From contig NZ_CP119145.1 of the NCBI RefSeq assembly GCF_029167625.1, forward strand, positions 2,232,001 through 2,296,000: DNA of 64,000 nt. The letters are read 5' to 3'. The position numbers and the translations under genes are program-made. The notes under the pieces are model-generated. The model made no database searches. It saw only the letters and a program-made list of their open reading frames with translations, and had not been told where the DNA came from. Below, piece by piece: positions 52,047 through 60,955 of the stretch (its first letter is position 1; the number at the start of each line of letters is the position of its first letter). Origin of the DNA: Streptomyces sp. AM 4-1-1 (GTDB lineage Bacteria > Actinomycetota > Actinomycetes > Streptomycetales > Streptomycetaceae).

Positions 52047-53234
52047 TCAGCCTTCGATGGCGGGCAGGCCGGCCGCCTCGTAGACCCGCGCGAAGCGCTC
52101 CCGCCAGGGGGTGTACTCGGTCGGCGGCTCGGCGGGGCGGGCGCCGCGCCTCCAGTTCTCGTACGCGATGGCCTGGCGGCAGGCGGCGCATTCCGTCTCC
52201 TCCGTCAGCGGGCGGAAGACGTGTTCCTCGCCCGGCCCGTCGCAGGTGACCAGTTCGGGCACGGGAGGGAACTGCGGTGCCCCGGGGGGCGGTTCGGGCG
52301 ACAGGGTGGGCGTGGGAGGCTCGGGGAGTTTGTGCAGGAGGCGGTGGCGCAGGAACCCGACCGCCGACCGCACTCCGTCGTCGGGCAGTTCGGACGTCAG
52401 AACCCGCCGCAGCTCGGACGGCGAGACACCGTGCCGCAGCCAGGTGACGGCTTCCGCCGCCAGGGCGCGGGCCTCGATCACCCCCAGGTGAAGTTGGCGA
52501 TGGGAGTGGCGCAACGACAGCAGCAGCCCCTCGGCCTCTGCGAGTTCGTGGTCGTGGGCGGGAGCCGGTTCGATCGCGCCCTCGGGTTCGGGGCGGGCCC
52601 CGGGCCCGGTGCCGGATTCAGGTACGTGTACGGGCTCGGGCTCGGGTTCGGTGTCCGGGGTGATGGGTGCGGGGGTGATGGTGAGCGTGAGGGCGGGGTC
52701 CGGCTCGTCGCGGGTGTGGGCTTCGGGGGGTGGGTGGGGAGTGCTCTTCTCACAGTGTTCTTCTACTGGTTCATAGCCACCGACCGTCCGACCGGTCGAT
52801 GCACCGACCGCCGGAAACCGGACACCCGGTGACGAATCCACACCCGACCTCTCGCCCGATCCCTCGCCCGTCCCCTCGCCCGCCCCCTCGACCGGCCTCT
52901 CCCCCGATCCTTCCCGCAGCCCGGAGGCCGCCTCGTCCGACAGGGGGAGATTCGCCAGGAGTTGTTCGGTGACCCAGCGTCCCCGGTCGCCCTGGCTGCG
53001 CCACTCGTGTACGTAACCGTGCTCCACCAGTTGCTGCTTGGCCTTCTGGTACGCACGGCCCTTGATCCCGAGCCTTCGCGCGAGTTCGCCGAGGGACTTG
53101 CCAACCGCGTTGTCGGGGAGCCCTTGCACGTACAGCAGGAGGATCTTCGCGTCGCTGCTCAGCCGTGGATGGCGTACGACATCGTGCGATGCCTTGGTGA
53201 AGCGCCCGGACGGCGCGATAACATGCCGAAGCAT
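52047..53234 (-). CDS. Helix-turn-helix domain protein, replication-initiator/MarR-like wing
   Basis: 395 residues. N-terminal ~110 residues form a winged HTH: VVRHPRLSSDAKILLLYVQGLPDNAVGKSLGELARRLGIKGRAYQKAKQQLVEHGYVHEWRSQGDRGRWVTEQLL. A long acidic/Gly-Glu-Pro linker follows, then a helical region (ELAEAEGLLLSLRHSHRQLHLGVIEARALAAEAVTWLRHGVSPSELRRVLTSELP) and a CxxC-containing C-terminus (TECAACRQAIAYENWRRG). Widespread in Streptomyces; function unknown, DNA binding is inferred. Start ATG 53234 used; GTG 53261 is an alternative. Confidence 0.8.
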   Translation of the reverse strand: MLRHVIAPSGRFTKASHDVVRHPRLSSDAKILLLYVQGLPDNAVGKSLGELARRLGIKGRAYQKAKQQLVEHGYVHEWRSQGDRGRWVTEQLLANLPLSDEAASGLREGSGERPVEGAGEGTGEGSGERSGVDSSPGVRFPAVGASTGRTVGGYEPVEEHCEKSTPHPPPEAHTRDEPDPALTLTITPAPITPDTEPEPEPVHVPESGTGPGARPEPEGAIEPAPAHDHELAEAEGLLLSLRHSHRQLHLGVIEARALAAEAVTWLRHGVSPSELRRVLTSELPDDGVRSAVGFLRHRLLHKLPEPPTPTLSPEPPPGAPQFPPVPELVTCDGPGEEHVFRPLTEETECAACRQAIAYENWRRGARPAEPPTEYTPWRERFARVYEAAGLPAIEG

Positions 53235-53511
53235 TCCCGGTGGCCTTTCTTGGGTTCCCACTGGTGATGAAGGCCCTCGGTCTGGTGTTACCGCACCGCC
53301 GGGGGCCGCCCCATGCGCGCGATACGCGTACGCACACGGAGTGTGATGTTCCCGTCACCGTACCGCAGGAATTTTCCCCGCCGCCACGCGAACAAGTCTT
53401 CGGGTGCCGTTGCCATTTGGGGGACGCGGCAGCCTCCGTCCGGCCTGTCGAGGTGGTCGCGCGAGGCGTGTGTGGCGGCGGAGAATCAGGGGGATCGGGC
53501 GCACCCTCGGT

Positions 53512-54147
53512 TCAGAATCGGAAGACGGGACCGGTCGCCGCGTCGAGGGCACAGGCGTTGGGGAAGGTACGGGTCCACTCGACGGGACGGCCTTCGAAGC
53601 GGCCCTTCGCGGTGGCTGTGACGGGGTCGTACTCCATGGTGCACGCGTGCGGGTCGTCGGGCAGGGCGTCCAGATCGCCGTGCACCACGGCGACGGCCGC
53701 GCAGGCCGCCGGCCCGTGCGGGTGATGGCCTTCGGTGTAAGGGCACTTGAGGACCACGCCACGGACCCAGGTGTTCTCGGAACCGGAGACCGTCAGGAGG
53801 AGATCGCCGTCGGCGCGGCCGGCGCGGCCTGCGGGAACCATACCGGTCACACCGGCCGCGGCAGCCGCGCCGACGGTCTGCGGAAGCGGCGGCGAGAACG
53901 GGGGCGCGAGCAGAGGTGACAGCAGGGCCGCTGTGAAGAGCGCCACCCGGGCGAGGCCGCGGAGGGAACGGGAGTCGCGGGGACGGTGGGCGCGGGAGGC
54001 GCGGGCACGGGAGGCGCGGGCGCGGAGGGCACGGGAGGCGCGGGCGCGGAGGGCACGGGAGGCGCGGGCGCGGAGGGCACGGGAGGCGCGGGCGCGGAGG
54101 GCACGGGTGGCGCGGGCGCGGGCGCGCATTCGGAGAGGAGCGTTCAT
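53512..54147 (-). CDS. SSI-family (subtilisin inhibitor-like) secreted protein with repeat-expanded leader
   Basis: 211 residues. The C-terminal ~100 residues match Streptomyces subtilisin inhibitors: two disulfide-forming Cys pairs (LKCPYTEGHHPHGPAACAAV; ACTMEYDPV; FPNACALDAATGPVFRF) and the reactive-site-like segment CTMEYDP. Such proteins inhibit subtilisin- and trypsin-like proteases outside the cell. The leader is abnormal: before a normal hydrophobic core (VALFTAALLSPLLAPPF, about 69-85) lies a ~55-residue, extremely basic stretch with RASRALRA repeated four times, encoded by a perfect 24-bp minisatellite. The true start may lie downstream of the repeats. Confidence 0.82.
   Translation of the reverse strand: MNAPLRMRARARATRALRARASRALRARASRALRARASRALRARASRARASRAHRPRDSRSLRGLARVALFTAALLSPLLAPPFSPPLPQTVGAAAAAGVTGMVPAGRAGRADGDLLLTVSGSENTWVRGVVLKCPYTEGHHPHGPAACAAVAVVHGDLDALPDDPHACTMEYDPVTATAKGRFEGRPVEWTRTFPNACALDAATGPVFRF
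54008..54103. repeat. 24-bp minisatellite, four perfect copies
   Basis: Units 54008-54031, 54032-54055, 54056-54079 and 54080-54103 are identical (unit starts CGGGAGGCGCGGGCG); a degenerate fifth copy follows. In frame with the SSI-family gene, each unit adds eight residues (RASRALRA). Confidence 0.95.
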
Positions 54148-54276
54148 GCGCGGCTCAACGAAGGGGCCCTGGGGCGAGGCACGGGGGCAGAGCTGAGGCC
54201 GGGGCCGAGGCCGCGCCCCGCCTCCCCGCGTCAGCGGGTTACGCGCTCAGGGGCCCGGAACGTCAGGCGGGACGGG

Positions 54277-54809
54277 TCAGCGTAGTTCGTACTGGTCGTG
54301 CGGGACGGCGCGCTGCCATACGGTTTCGAATGCCGCTCCGCATTGCTTCGCCACGGTGGGCTCGGTGCACAGCTCCATGCCTGGCTCCTGCCAGTTTCCC
54401 TCTCCCGAAAAGTGGTTGAACAGCACTGTCTCCCCGTCGAAGATCCATAGGTCGTTCCCAGGCAGCAGGAGGTCGGACGTCAACCGTCGTGGCAGCCAGC
54501 GCACCTGCTCACCCGCGTGAACGTTGACGGAAGTACCAGCGTGCTCGTACCGGATGTAATCCGTCACCGGTTCCGATACGACCCGGGCCCGGCGCACCGA
54601 GACGCCCCTGCCGACCGCGCGGATAATGGGTCCACCCAGGGGCTCCAGTAAGGGGATTGGGGGTCAGCGTCGCGGCGGTTCGTCTCCTTCCACCGAGCGA
54701 AGTCATCGGCCTCGTCGTGGACTCCGTACACATCGCGCATCTCCAGATGCATGGCGGAGTGCCGGGCGGCCTCCATGAGTTCGTTGAACGGGGGCACGTG
54801 CGCCGCCAT
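54277..54809 (-). pseudogene. DUF6879-family protein, frameshifted copy
   Basis: Minus-strand frame from ATG 54809 (MAAHVPPFNELMEAARHSAMHLEMRDVYGVHDE...YWSPWVDP) loses homology to its paralogue at 55756-56283 exactly at 54621-54635, where a second frame takes over (PIIRAVGRGVSVRRARVVSEPVTDYIRYEHAG...PHDQYELR) and ends at 54277. One missing base in GACCCATT restores full-length collinearity with the paralogue. AGGAG is placed well before the ATG. Either a recent inactivation or a sequencing error. Confidence 0.8.
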
Positions 54810-54824
54810 GGATGTCTCCTGAGC

Positions 54825-55730
54825 TCAGTCTTGATCGTTCACAGGGGCTAACAGGCCGGTCGTTTCCCGCGCCCCGTCCCGGCCCAACGCATCGATGGCC
54901 CGCACGATGAGGGACCTGGCCTCGGCCCCGTAGACGGCCATGCCGCGAAGTTCGCCGAACGCCCGCAAGTACAGCGCCACCTGACTCGGTTGAGTCACCT
55001 TCACCTGCGCCGACAGGAGTTCCACGGACACGAGTGAGTCATCGTAGATGTGGAACGTCTCCGTCGGCCATTGCTTCCGATCTGTCGTAGTCCGTGGGAT
55101 GACTCCCAGAGAAACCGCAGGCAGAGCCCCTGCGGTCAAGAGGTGACCCAACTGAGCCGCCATGGCGTCAGCGTCACCAAAACGGTAGTACAGAGCGGCT
55201 TCCTCGATGACAAGAACGAACCGATGTCCATGTTCGTGAATCACGCGTGCCCGAGCGATCCGGGCAGCCGCCGCGTCCGCGCCGTCATCGGGAATCCCGC
55301 GAAAGTGCGCAATCGTGCTCAGCAGACCCGTCGCGTAGCCCTCCGTCTGCAACAGGCCGGGCACCAATGTCGCCGAGTAGACGCGGAAGAGCTGTGTCTC
55401 CCGGAAGAACTGAGCCGAACGGTCCTGGAGCTGCTTCAACCCGTTCCGCACCTGGTGACGCCACTCGTTGTACAACGATTCCGCGTTGAGCGACTGCGCG
55501 ATCACGTCGTCGGCGTCCCGCTCGGCTCCGCACGCCCGGCACCACAGGCGTATGTCCTTGGCGGACGGAGCGGTGCGGGCGTTTTCAATGCGCGACGTCT
55601 TGGCGTGATGCCAGCCACACCGGCCGGCCAGCTCAGCCACCGTGAGCCCGGCTCCCTTTCGCATATCCCGCAGTCGCGTCGCGACAGTTTCGCGGGCAGC
55701 TTGAGCGGATGACGAAGGCGACTTGGGCAT
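54825..55730 (-). CDS. XRE-family regulator with DUF5753 domain
   Basis: 301 residues: HTH (RLRDMRKGAGLTVAELAGRCGWHHAKTSRIENARTAPSAKDIRLWCRACGA) and DUF5753 (NGLKQLQDRSAQFFRETQLFRVYSATLVPGLLQTEGYATGLLS...AAQLGHLLTAGALPAVSLGVIP). Sits between two DUF6879 genes in the same direction, a known Streptomyces arrangement analogous to DUF5753-DUF397. ATG 55730 gives MPKSPSSSAQAARE. Confidence 0.9.
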   Translation of the reverse strand: MPKSPSSSAQAARETVATRLRDMRKGAGLTVAELAGRCGWHHAKTSRIENARTAPSAKDIRLWCRACGAERDADDVIAQSLNAESLYNEWRHQVRNGLKQLQDRSAQFFRETQLFRVYSATLVPGLLQTEGYATGLLSTIAHFRGIPDDGADAAAARIARARVIHEHGHRFVLVIEEAALYYRFGDADAMAAQLGHLLTAGALPAVSLGVIPRTTTDRKQWPTETFHIYDDSLVSVELLSAQVKVTQPSQVALYLRAFGELRGMAVYGAEARSLIVRAIDALGRDGARETTGLLAPVNDQD

Positions 55731-55755
55731 GAGCTGGCCTGGTCGGTGCTTTCTG

Positions 55756-56283
55756 CTAGCTGATCTCGTACTCTTCGTGCGGCGTGGCACGCTCCCATAC
55801 TGCCTCGAACGCGGAGAAGCACAACCCAGCTGCTGCCGGCTCGTCGGTGATCTCCGCGCCCGTCGATGAACCGTCACCCGCGAAGTGGTTCCAGTGCACC
55901 CACTGGTCATCGAAGAGCCAGAAGTCATTGCCCGGCAGGGCGATGTCGGACGCATGCCTGCGAGGGAGCCACCGAACCACTTCCCCGGCAGCCACGTTGG
56001 TGAACGTACCCGAGTGTTCGTACCGGATGTACTCACTCACCGGCTCGGAGACGATGCGGGCGCGACGGACGACGACGCCACGGACGACCGTCTCCGACAT
56101 CAGGTCCAGCCACGGGCGCCACCACGAGGCGCGGTCCGCCGGGTCATGACGGAAACCCTTCTTCCATGCGGCGAACGGGCCGTCCTCGTAGTCGACCGCG
56201 TAGGCGTCACGCATCTCCAAGTGCACCGCGGACCGCACGCACCCGTGAATCAGATCATCGAACGTTGGCACGCTCGACCGCAT
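55756..56283 (-). CDS. DUF6879-family protein, intact copy
   Basis: 175 residues: VPTFDDLIHGCVRSAVHLEMRDAYAVDYEDGPFAAWKKG, VRRARIVSEPVSEYIRYEHSGTFTNVAAGEVVRWLPRRHASDIALPGNDFWLFDDQWVHWNHFAGDG, ending AVWERATPHEEYEIS. Family always found beside XRE/DUF5753 regulators; proposed partner or effector. Overlaps the upstream small gene by 29 bp and precedes the regulator by 25 bp, so one operon. Confidence 0.9.
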   Translation of the reverse strand: MRSSVPTFDDLIHGCVRSAVHLEMRDAYAVDYEDGPFAAWKKGFRHDPADRASWWRPWLDLMSETVVRGVVVRRARIVSEPVSEYIRYEHSGTFTNVAAGEVVRWLPRRHASDIALPGNDFWLFDDQWVHWNHFAGDGSSTGAEITDEPAAAGLCFSAFEAVWERATPHEEYEIS

Positions 56284-56614
56284 CGCACGCCTCCCTCACC
56301 AAGCCGACCATCCTGGCGGGAATCCGGATCACTGCCTCGTTTTCGGGAATCCCCGTGGCGTGTCCAGGGACCTCTGTGGCAGCGCACTCCGCTTCAAGCG
56401 CGGAATCCGGCTTCCATCCCTGGAAGACGAGCTCACCATTCTTCTCGTCGACCCACACTGTGGGGCTTTCTTTGTCAGCGGTGTTGGGATCGATCCCGAC
56501 GAAACGTAATGTCACGTTCATCCCCAATCGAGGCTCGTGCACGTCCGTGCATGCTTGTGCAACAGAATCACTCGACGTTGGCACTTGTTCAAGGGCAGTT
56601 TGAAGCCACTTCAT
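56255..56614 (-). CDS. Hypothetical protein heading the DUF6879 operon
   Basis: 119 residues, MKWLQTALEQVPTSSDSVAQACTDVH..., including TVWVDEKNGELVFQGWKPDSALEAECAATEVPGHATGIPENEAVIRIPARMVGLVREACD. Not recognised by name, but it is collinear with the small proteins that precede DUF6879/DUF5753 pairs in actinomycetes. Codon bias is slightly weaker than neighbours. Confidence 0.7.
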   Translation of the reverse strand: MKWLQTALEQVPTSSDSVAQACTDVHEPRLGMNVTLRFVGIDPNTADKESPTVWVDEKNGELVFQGWKPDSALEAECAATEVPGHATGIPENEAVIRIPARMVGLVREACDAVERANVR

Positions 56615-56842
56615 GAGGTGACCTCTTGTGCACGCACAATTCTGCACATGACTGGCGAGTCGGCCGTGGGATCTCCTAGCGTCACATGCACGGTCACGGA
56701 CAAGCGGCTCCCGAGGGGAGCCCCGCTATCGCGTCCGGTGGCCCACCGGCCGACGTGGCCCGGCCGTCGTCGTCCGGAGGCAGACGACACATGGGATTCA
56801 GCCCGCGTGTCGGGAACTTGGCACTTGTCCGAGGAGATTCGC

Positions 56843-57349
56843 ATGGCCCCACTCGTCGCCCCACAGCAGCACACACCTCGTCAACACGTCCTTCCGCAGG
56901 AGCACACGCGTCGTGAGTACGGCGTTCAGCGGCATGCCGTCGGCCGCAGTCTCGTCGATGGCGAGTTGTTCGATCGTCTCGTCAGTTTCCTTGAGCACGA
57001 GGACCGGATGGAGCGTCCGCTCGCCGAGCGGGTCATGGACCAGGCACTCGCCTTCCTCGCCATGACAGCGCGGCGCGGAGACGTTCCGTTGTCGCCGTCC
57101 AAGACGGTCGACCCCGGCTGGCACGCGTTCATCCTGCACTCGCGGGAGTACGCCGACTGGTGCCGACGGAACGCGGGGCGGTTCATTCACCACCACCCTT
57201 ACAAGGGACAGCAGCTGCGTGACGGGGGCGCGATCCGGCGGACCGTGGAGGCCATCGAGGAGGCCGGCTTCGCCGTCGACCACGAGCTGTGGGGAACGGC
57301 CGCCGAGTGCAATCCGCCGACCTGTTGCGGCGACGGCCCCTGCCGCTGA
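56843..57349 (+). CDS. GRDP-like (glycine-rich domain-containing protein-type) small protein
   Basis: 168 residues. Core RPLAERVMDQALAFLAMTARRGDVPLSPSKTVDPGWHAFILHSREYADWCRRNAGRFIHHHPY matches the conserved DxxWHxHILxT..Y..C pattern of GRDP-like proteins. C-terminus has a CCGDGPCR Cys cluster. Metal binding through HAF and HHH histidines is plausible; function unknown. GAGGAG six bases before ATG 56843. Confidence 0.75.
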   Translation: MAPLVAPQQHTPRQHVLPQEHTRREYGVQRHAVGRSLVDGELFDRLVSFLEHEDRMERPLAERVMDQALAFLAMTARRGDVPLSPSKTVDPGWHAFILHSREYADWCRRNAGRFIHHHPYKGQQLRDGGAIRRTVEAIEEAGFAVDHELWGTAAECNPPTCCGDGPCR

Positions 57350-57482
57350 ACGCCGCATCGCCTTCCCCGGCGGGGTCGGGCGGGGTCGCCTCCGTCGCGC
57401 GTGTGGAGCGTGCGCGGTGGCGGCCGGCCACCGGCCGGGACACCGAGGGGCGGTTCGCGGGACTCGTACGGACTCGTCACTC

Positions 57483-57884
57483 GTGGAGAACGGACTCGTC
57501 GTGGGGGCCACCCAACGCGTCACCGGCCGCAGCCGCATCACGCTCTTTCCGCTGGACGGCCTCACCGTCGCGTACACCACCCGGTCCAGCGACTCGCGGG
57601 GGCTCGGTGATGTCGCGATCATCGGGGTCACCGCGCCCGAAGGTGCCACCGGGGTACACCTGTGGCGGCTCGCGGCCGGCATGTACACCAATCCGCCGCC
57701 CGCTCAGACGCAGGCCCGCTGGCTCCTCACGCAGTGCGGCCGGGCCCGGATGGTCCGGGCCGACGACCATCACGATCTGCCCGATACCCGGTGGACCGGG
57801 GAGCTCGACCGGGCGTTCCCGCTGGACGCCCTCTTCGCCAACCACACCAGCCTGCGCACCGGGCGGCTCGTCCTGGGCCGTTGA
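57483..57884 (+). CDS. Hypothetical protein
   Basis: 133 residues from GTG 57483 (ENGLVVGATQRVTGRSRITLFPLDGLTVAYTTRSSD...). Strand-rich N-terminus, helical C-terminus (PAQTQARWLLTQCGRARMVRADDHHDLPDTRWTGELDRAFPLDALFANH). Not recognised. Start is uncertain, the frame is open upstream. Confidence 0.55.
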   Translation: MENGLVVGATQRVTGRSRITLFPLDGLTVAYTTRSSDSRGLGDVAIIGVTAPEGATGVHLWRLAAGMYTNPPPAQTQARWLLTQCGRARMVRADDHHDLPDTRWTGELDRAFPLDALFANHTSLRTGRLVLGR

Positions 57885-58096
57885 CCGGTGAGCGGGTGCG
57901 TGGAGGAGAGCGGGGGCGGACGTTGGGCGGCGTGGAGGCGTGGGACGGCGTGGAGGCGTGGGGCGTAACCGATTCCCCACGTGGCGCACACAGTTTCATC
58001 ACAGTTTCGCTTCCTTCCCTCGTATGCCCCTCCTGGCGCTTCCGCTCCTGCGAACATCACCTCCTTCGGTCACACAGAAATGCCTTGGGGGGCACC

Positions 58097-59002
58097 ATGA
58101 CTTCGCGAGTTTCCGGGTTTTCGAGAGCGGTACGCGGTCCGGTCGGGATATCGGCCGGAGTCCTCGCTCTGGCCCTGACCGTCGCCGGGTGCGAGGGCGG
58201 CGACGACGACAGCGGCAAGGACGCCAAGGCCGTGGCGGCGGCGTCCGCCGGTACCGCATCCGCCTCGCCCACTGCCCTGGTCGCGCGTCAACTGGCCCTC
58301 GTGGACGACACCGTGAGCACCGACGCGGTCGAGAAGGTCGCGGTCTCCGCGTTGCAGAACGACACGGTGCGGCTGGAGAACGACACCTCGGGTTCGCTGC
58401 TCACCTGGTACGGCGTGCCTGATCTCACGGCCGCCGTCGAGACCCCGCCCGCGCACGGCACGGCCACCGTCGTCGACGGGGCGGTGTTCGCGTACACGCC
58501 GACGGCCGGGTACTCCGGTTCGGACGAGTTCACGTACCGGGTCACGGTGAAGGGGAAGCCCGCGCTGACCGGTACCGCCGTCGTAAGCATCACGGTGACC
58601 GCACCCACCCCCACACCCTCTCCGACGCCCGAGGTGAGCAAGGCACCGGCCGCCAAGCCTAAGCCGAAGCGGACCGAGACGAAGGACTCGGTGTACTACA
58701 AGAACTGCGATGCCGTACGGGCCGCCGGGGCCGCGCCGATCCATCGCGGGCAGCCCGGGTTCGCGGCCCACCTCGACCGTGACGGGGACGGCGTCGGCTG
58801 CGAGCCGTACCACGGCAACGGCGGGTCGTCGAGTGGGGGCGGAAGCGGGAGCGGTGGCAGTGGCAGTGGTGGGGGCGGTGGCAGCGCGTACTACAAGAAC
58901 TGCGCCGCCGCTCGGGCCGCCGGGGCCGCGCCGGTTCACGCCGGGGACCCCGGGTACGGGCGGCACCTCGACCGTGACGGGGACGGCGTCGGCTGCGAGT
59001 GA
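58097..59002 (+). CDS. Lipoprotein with Ig-like domain and two excalibur repeats
   Basis: 301 residues. Lipobox LTVAGC (Cys about 34), a cadherin/Ig-like domain (DETPPAHGTATVVDG-type region, AFAYTPTAGYSGSDEFTYRVTV), a Pro/Lys linker, then two excalibur calcium-binding modules, each YYKNC..ARAAGAAP.H.G..G...HLDRDGDGVGCE, separated by a Gly/Ser linker (last residues 192-301). DxDxDGxxCE is an EF-hand-like Ca site. Extracellular, membrane-tethered. ATG 58097. Confidence 0.87.
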   Translation: MTSRVSGFSRAVRGPVGISAGVLALALTVAGCEGGDDDSGKDAKAVAAASAGTASASPTALVARQLALVDDTVSTDAVEKVAVSALQNDTVRLENDTSGSLLTWYGVPDLTAAVETPPAHGTATVVDGAVFAYTPTAGYSGSDEFTYRVTVKGKPALTGTAVVSITVTAPTPTPSPTPEVSKAPAAKPKPKRTETKDSVYYKNCDAVRAAGAAPIHRGQPGFAAHLDRDGDGVGCEPYHGNGGSSSGGGSGSGGSGSGGGGGSAYYKNCAAARAAGAAPVHAGDPGYGRHLDRDGDGVGCE

Positions 59003-59006
59003 GCTG

Positions 59007-59058
59007 GGTTGCACCCCGAGTGACCTGGGTCGCACCCCAGGTGACCTGGGGTGCAACC
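59007..59058 (+). terminator. Nested terminator hairpin after the excalibur lipoprotein
   Basis: Outer arms GGTTGCACCCC (59007-59017) and GGGGTGCAACC (59048-59058) enclose an inner stem CCTGGG / CCCAGG (59024-59029, 59036-59041). Confidence 0.75.
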
Positions 59059-59296
59059 AGTGATCGGTGATCGGTGGCGGCGATCGGTGGCGGCTTGGTG
59101 GTGTGTGGGGGCTTGGTGGTCCGCGAAGGCTCGGCGATCTGCGGTGACTCCGTGATCCGCGGCCGGCGATCCGCGGCTCTGCGACCTCGCGATCCGGCGG
59201 TGGCGCCGGGGACTTGGTCATCGCCGGGCGGTGGCGGAGGAAGGGACTTCCGCCGCCGCCCGGTCGGGATGACGCGAAAAGGCTCGGCGGCGTACG

Positions 59297-59863
59297 TCAG
59301 CGGTAGTCGTCCGGGTGGCCCTGCATCCAGGTGTTGATGCGGTCGCGGGTGCCGATCAGTTCGGACCTGTGCTTCTCCAGGTTGTCCACCGACCAGTCGT
59401 TGCCCAGCGACTTCCGCATCGCGCCCATCCAGGCCAGCGGTTCCTTGAAGTGGGCCGGGCCCTTCGAGTCCGCCCTCATGGCCTCGTCGAGTCCGCGAAG
59501 TTCGCCGTTGACGCGCCCCAGGAAGTAGTCGCAGTCCCCCGCGCCCGGAGTGCAGGTCTCCCCCAGGGTGGCCTGGAGGCCGGCGAAGGCGTCACGCACC
59601 GCCTCGGGGCCGGGTTCGACAGTGGAGGCGGAGTTCTGATCCGGGGAGTCCTGGTCCGAGCTCCGGCCCGCGGGGTCCGTACCGTTCTCCGGGTCGGTCG
59701 TGGCCTTCGCCGCGGTCTCCTTCGCCGCCGCCGAGGCGGGCGGTATGTCCGGGACGTCACCGCCCGGACCGTTCGTCGTGGTGGCGCTGGTGCAGGACAC
59801 CAGGGCAGCCGCGAGGACCGCGGCGACAGCGGCGCCACGGAAGCCGGTACGGATGACGGACAT
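59297..59863 (-). CDS. Lipoprotein of unknown function
   Basis: 188 residues: lipobox LVSC (Cys about 24), a Thr/Ala/Asp-rich linker, then a helical domain (EAVRDAFAGLQATLGETCTPGAGDCDYFLGRVNGELRGLDEAMRADSKG...WMGAMRKSLGNDWSVDNLEKHRSELIGTRDRINTWMQGHPDDY). Not recognised. ATG 59863 begins the signal peptide. Confidence 0.82.
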   Translation of the reverse strand: MSVIRTGFRGAAVAAVLAAALVSCTSATTTNGPGGDVPDIPPASAAAKETAAKATTDPENGTDPAGRSSDQDSPDQNSASTVEPGPEAVRDAFAGLQATLGETCTPGAGDCDYFLGRVNGELRGLDEAMRADSKGPAHFKEPLAWMGAMRKSLGNDWSVDNLEKHRSELIGTRDRINTWMQGHPDDYR

Positions 59864-59937
59864 GAGTTCCCCTCGTGCGCTGACCTTGGGTCCTGTCCGA
59901 TGGTGTTCGGCCGGACTGGACTGGACCATACTTCAGC

Positions 59938-60792
59938 TCAGCGGGCCGGTGGCTGTCCCAGGAACGCCCTCAACGCCGTGTACAGGGCCGCCGGCTGGTC
60001 CAGGTGCACGTCGTGGGAGGCGTCAGGAACGATCCGTACGTCCGTGTCCGGATGGCGCACACGCATCTGCTCCGCCTCCTCCGCGCGCATCGAGCCGGAC
60101 GCGCCCCGCACCACGAGCACCGGGCAGCACACCCGGTCCCACTCGTCCCAGAAGCCACGGCGGGCGTTCTCCGCGACCGTCGCCACCATCACGTCACGAT
60201 CGACGCGTGGGTGCAGGCCGTCGGGCGTACGGGCGAGACCCGCGGCCCAGGCGTTCCCCACCTCGCCCCCGCCGAAGAACGCGGACGCGGCCTCGAAGGA
60301 GGCGAACGGCACCGGCCAGGAGTCCATCCAGGACCCGATCCGCTCGGGCAGCTCCGGGGCGGGTCCGTCCGGCCCCGCCTCCACGAGCACCAACGCCTCC
60401 ACCCGGTCGGGGTGCGCCGCTGCGGTCAGCAGCGCGGTGAGGCCGCCCAGGGACTGCCCGACGAGTGTCAACGGGGTCTCCTCACCGACCAGTTGGTCCA
60501 TCACTGTCTTCGCGTCCCGGACGTGTGCGGCGCGCGAGAGATCTACGGGGCAGCGGGTGGCGGCGCCATGGCCTCGGGCGTCGTAGGCAAGGACCCGGTG
60601 GTGGGAAGTCAACATGCCTGCCAGCGACGCCCATTCGCCGGCGTGGCCCGCCAGGCCGTGGAGCAGCAGGACCGGGGGGCCATCACCCCCGTAATCCACG
60701 CATGACAGGCGCACTCCGTCCGTGGTGGACAGGGATGTGGTGGACACGGACGTGGTGGTCGGTGTGACGTGTGGGCGGGGCGGCTGTGCCAT
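59938..60792 (-). CDS. Alpha/beta hydrolase
   Basis: 284 residues. Oxyanion-hole HG in VLLLHGLAGHAGEW, nucleophile elbow LVGQSLGGL (Ser), Asp in LVVRGASGSMRAEE region, catalytic His in VPDASHDVHLDQP. Esterase, lactonase or dehalogenase-type activity; substrate unknown. ATG 60792 chosen. Confidence 0.88.
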   Translation of the reverse strand: MAQPPRPHVTPTTTSVSTTSLSTTDGVRLSCVDYGGDGPPVLLLHGLAGHAGEWASLAGMLTSHHRVLAYDARGHGAATRCPVDLSRAAHVRDAKTVMDQLVGEETPLTLVGQSLGGLTALLTAAAHPDRVEALVLVEAGPDGPAPELPERIGSWMDSWPVPFASFEAASAFFGGGEVGNAWAAGLARTPDGLHPRVDRDVMVATVAENARRGFWDEWDRVCCPVLVVRGASGSMRAEEAEQMRVRHPDTDVRIVPDASHDVHLDQPAALYTALRAFLGQPPAR

Positions 60793-60955
60793 GGGCCGGT
60801 GATTCTCCGTTCGCGGGCTTTCCGGGTTCGGGCTTTCGTTCAACGTGCCGGTGCGCACCGCCGGTTGACGGATGTCGGCCGCTCTTCTCCACCGTCCTGC
60901 GCGTCGTCCGCTGTTCTCCGCCGTCCTGCGCGCGGGACGGGTTCCGTGGTCCGAG

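Noticed and set aside
54000..54110. CRISPR-like array
   Set aside because: Units are contiguous 24-mers without spacers and lie in a coding frame; a minisatellite.
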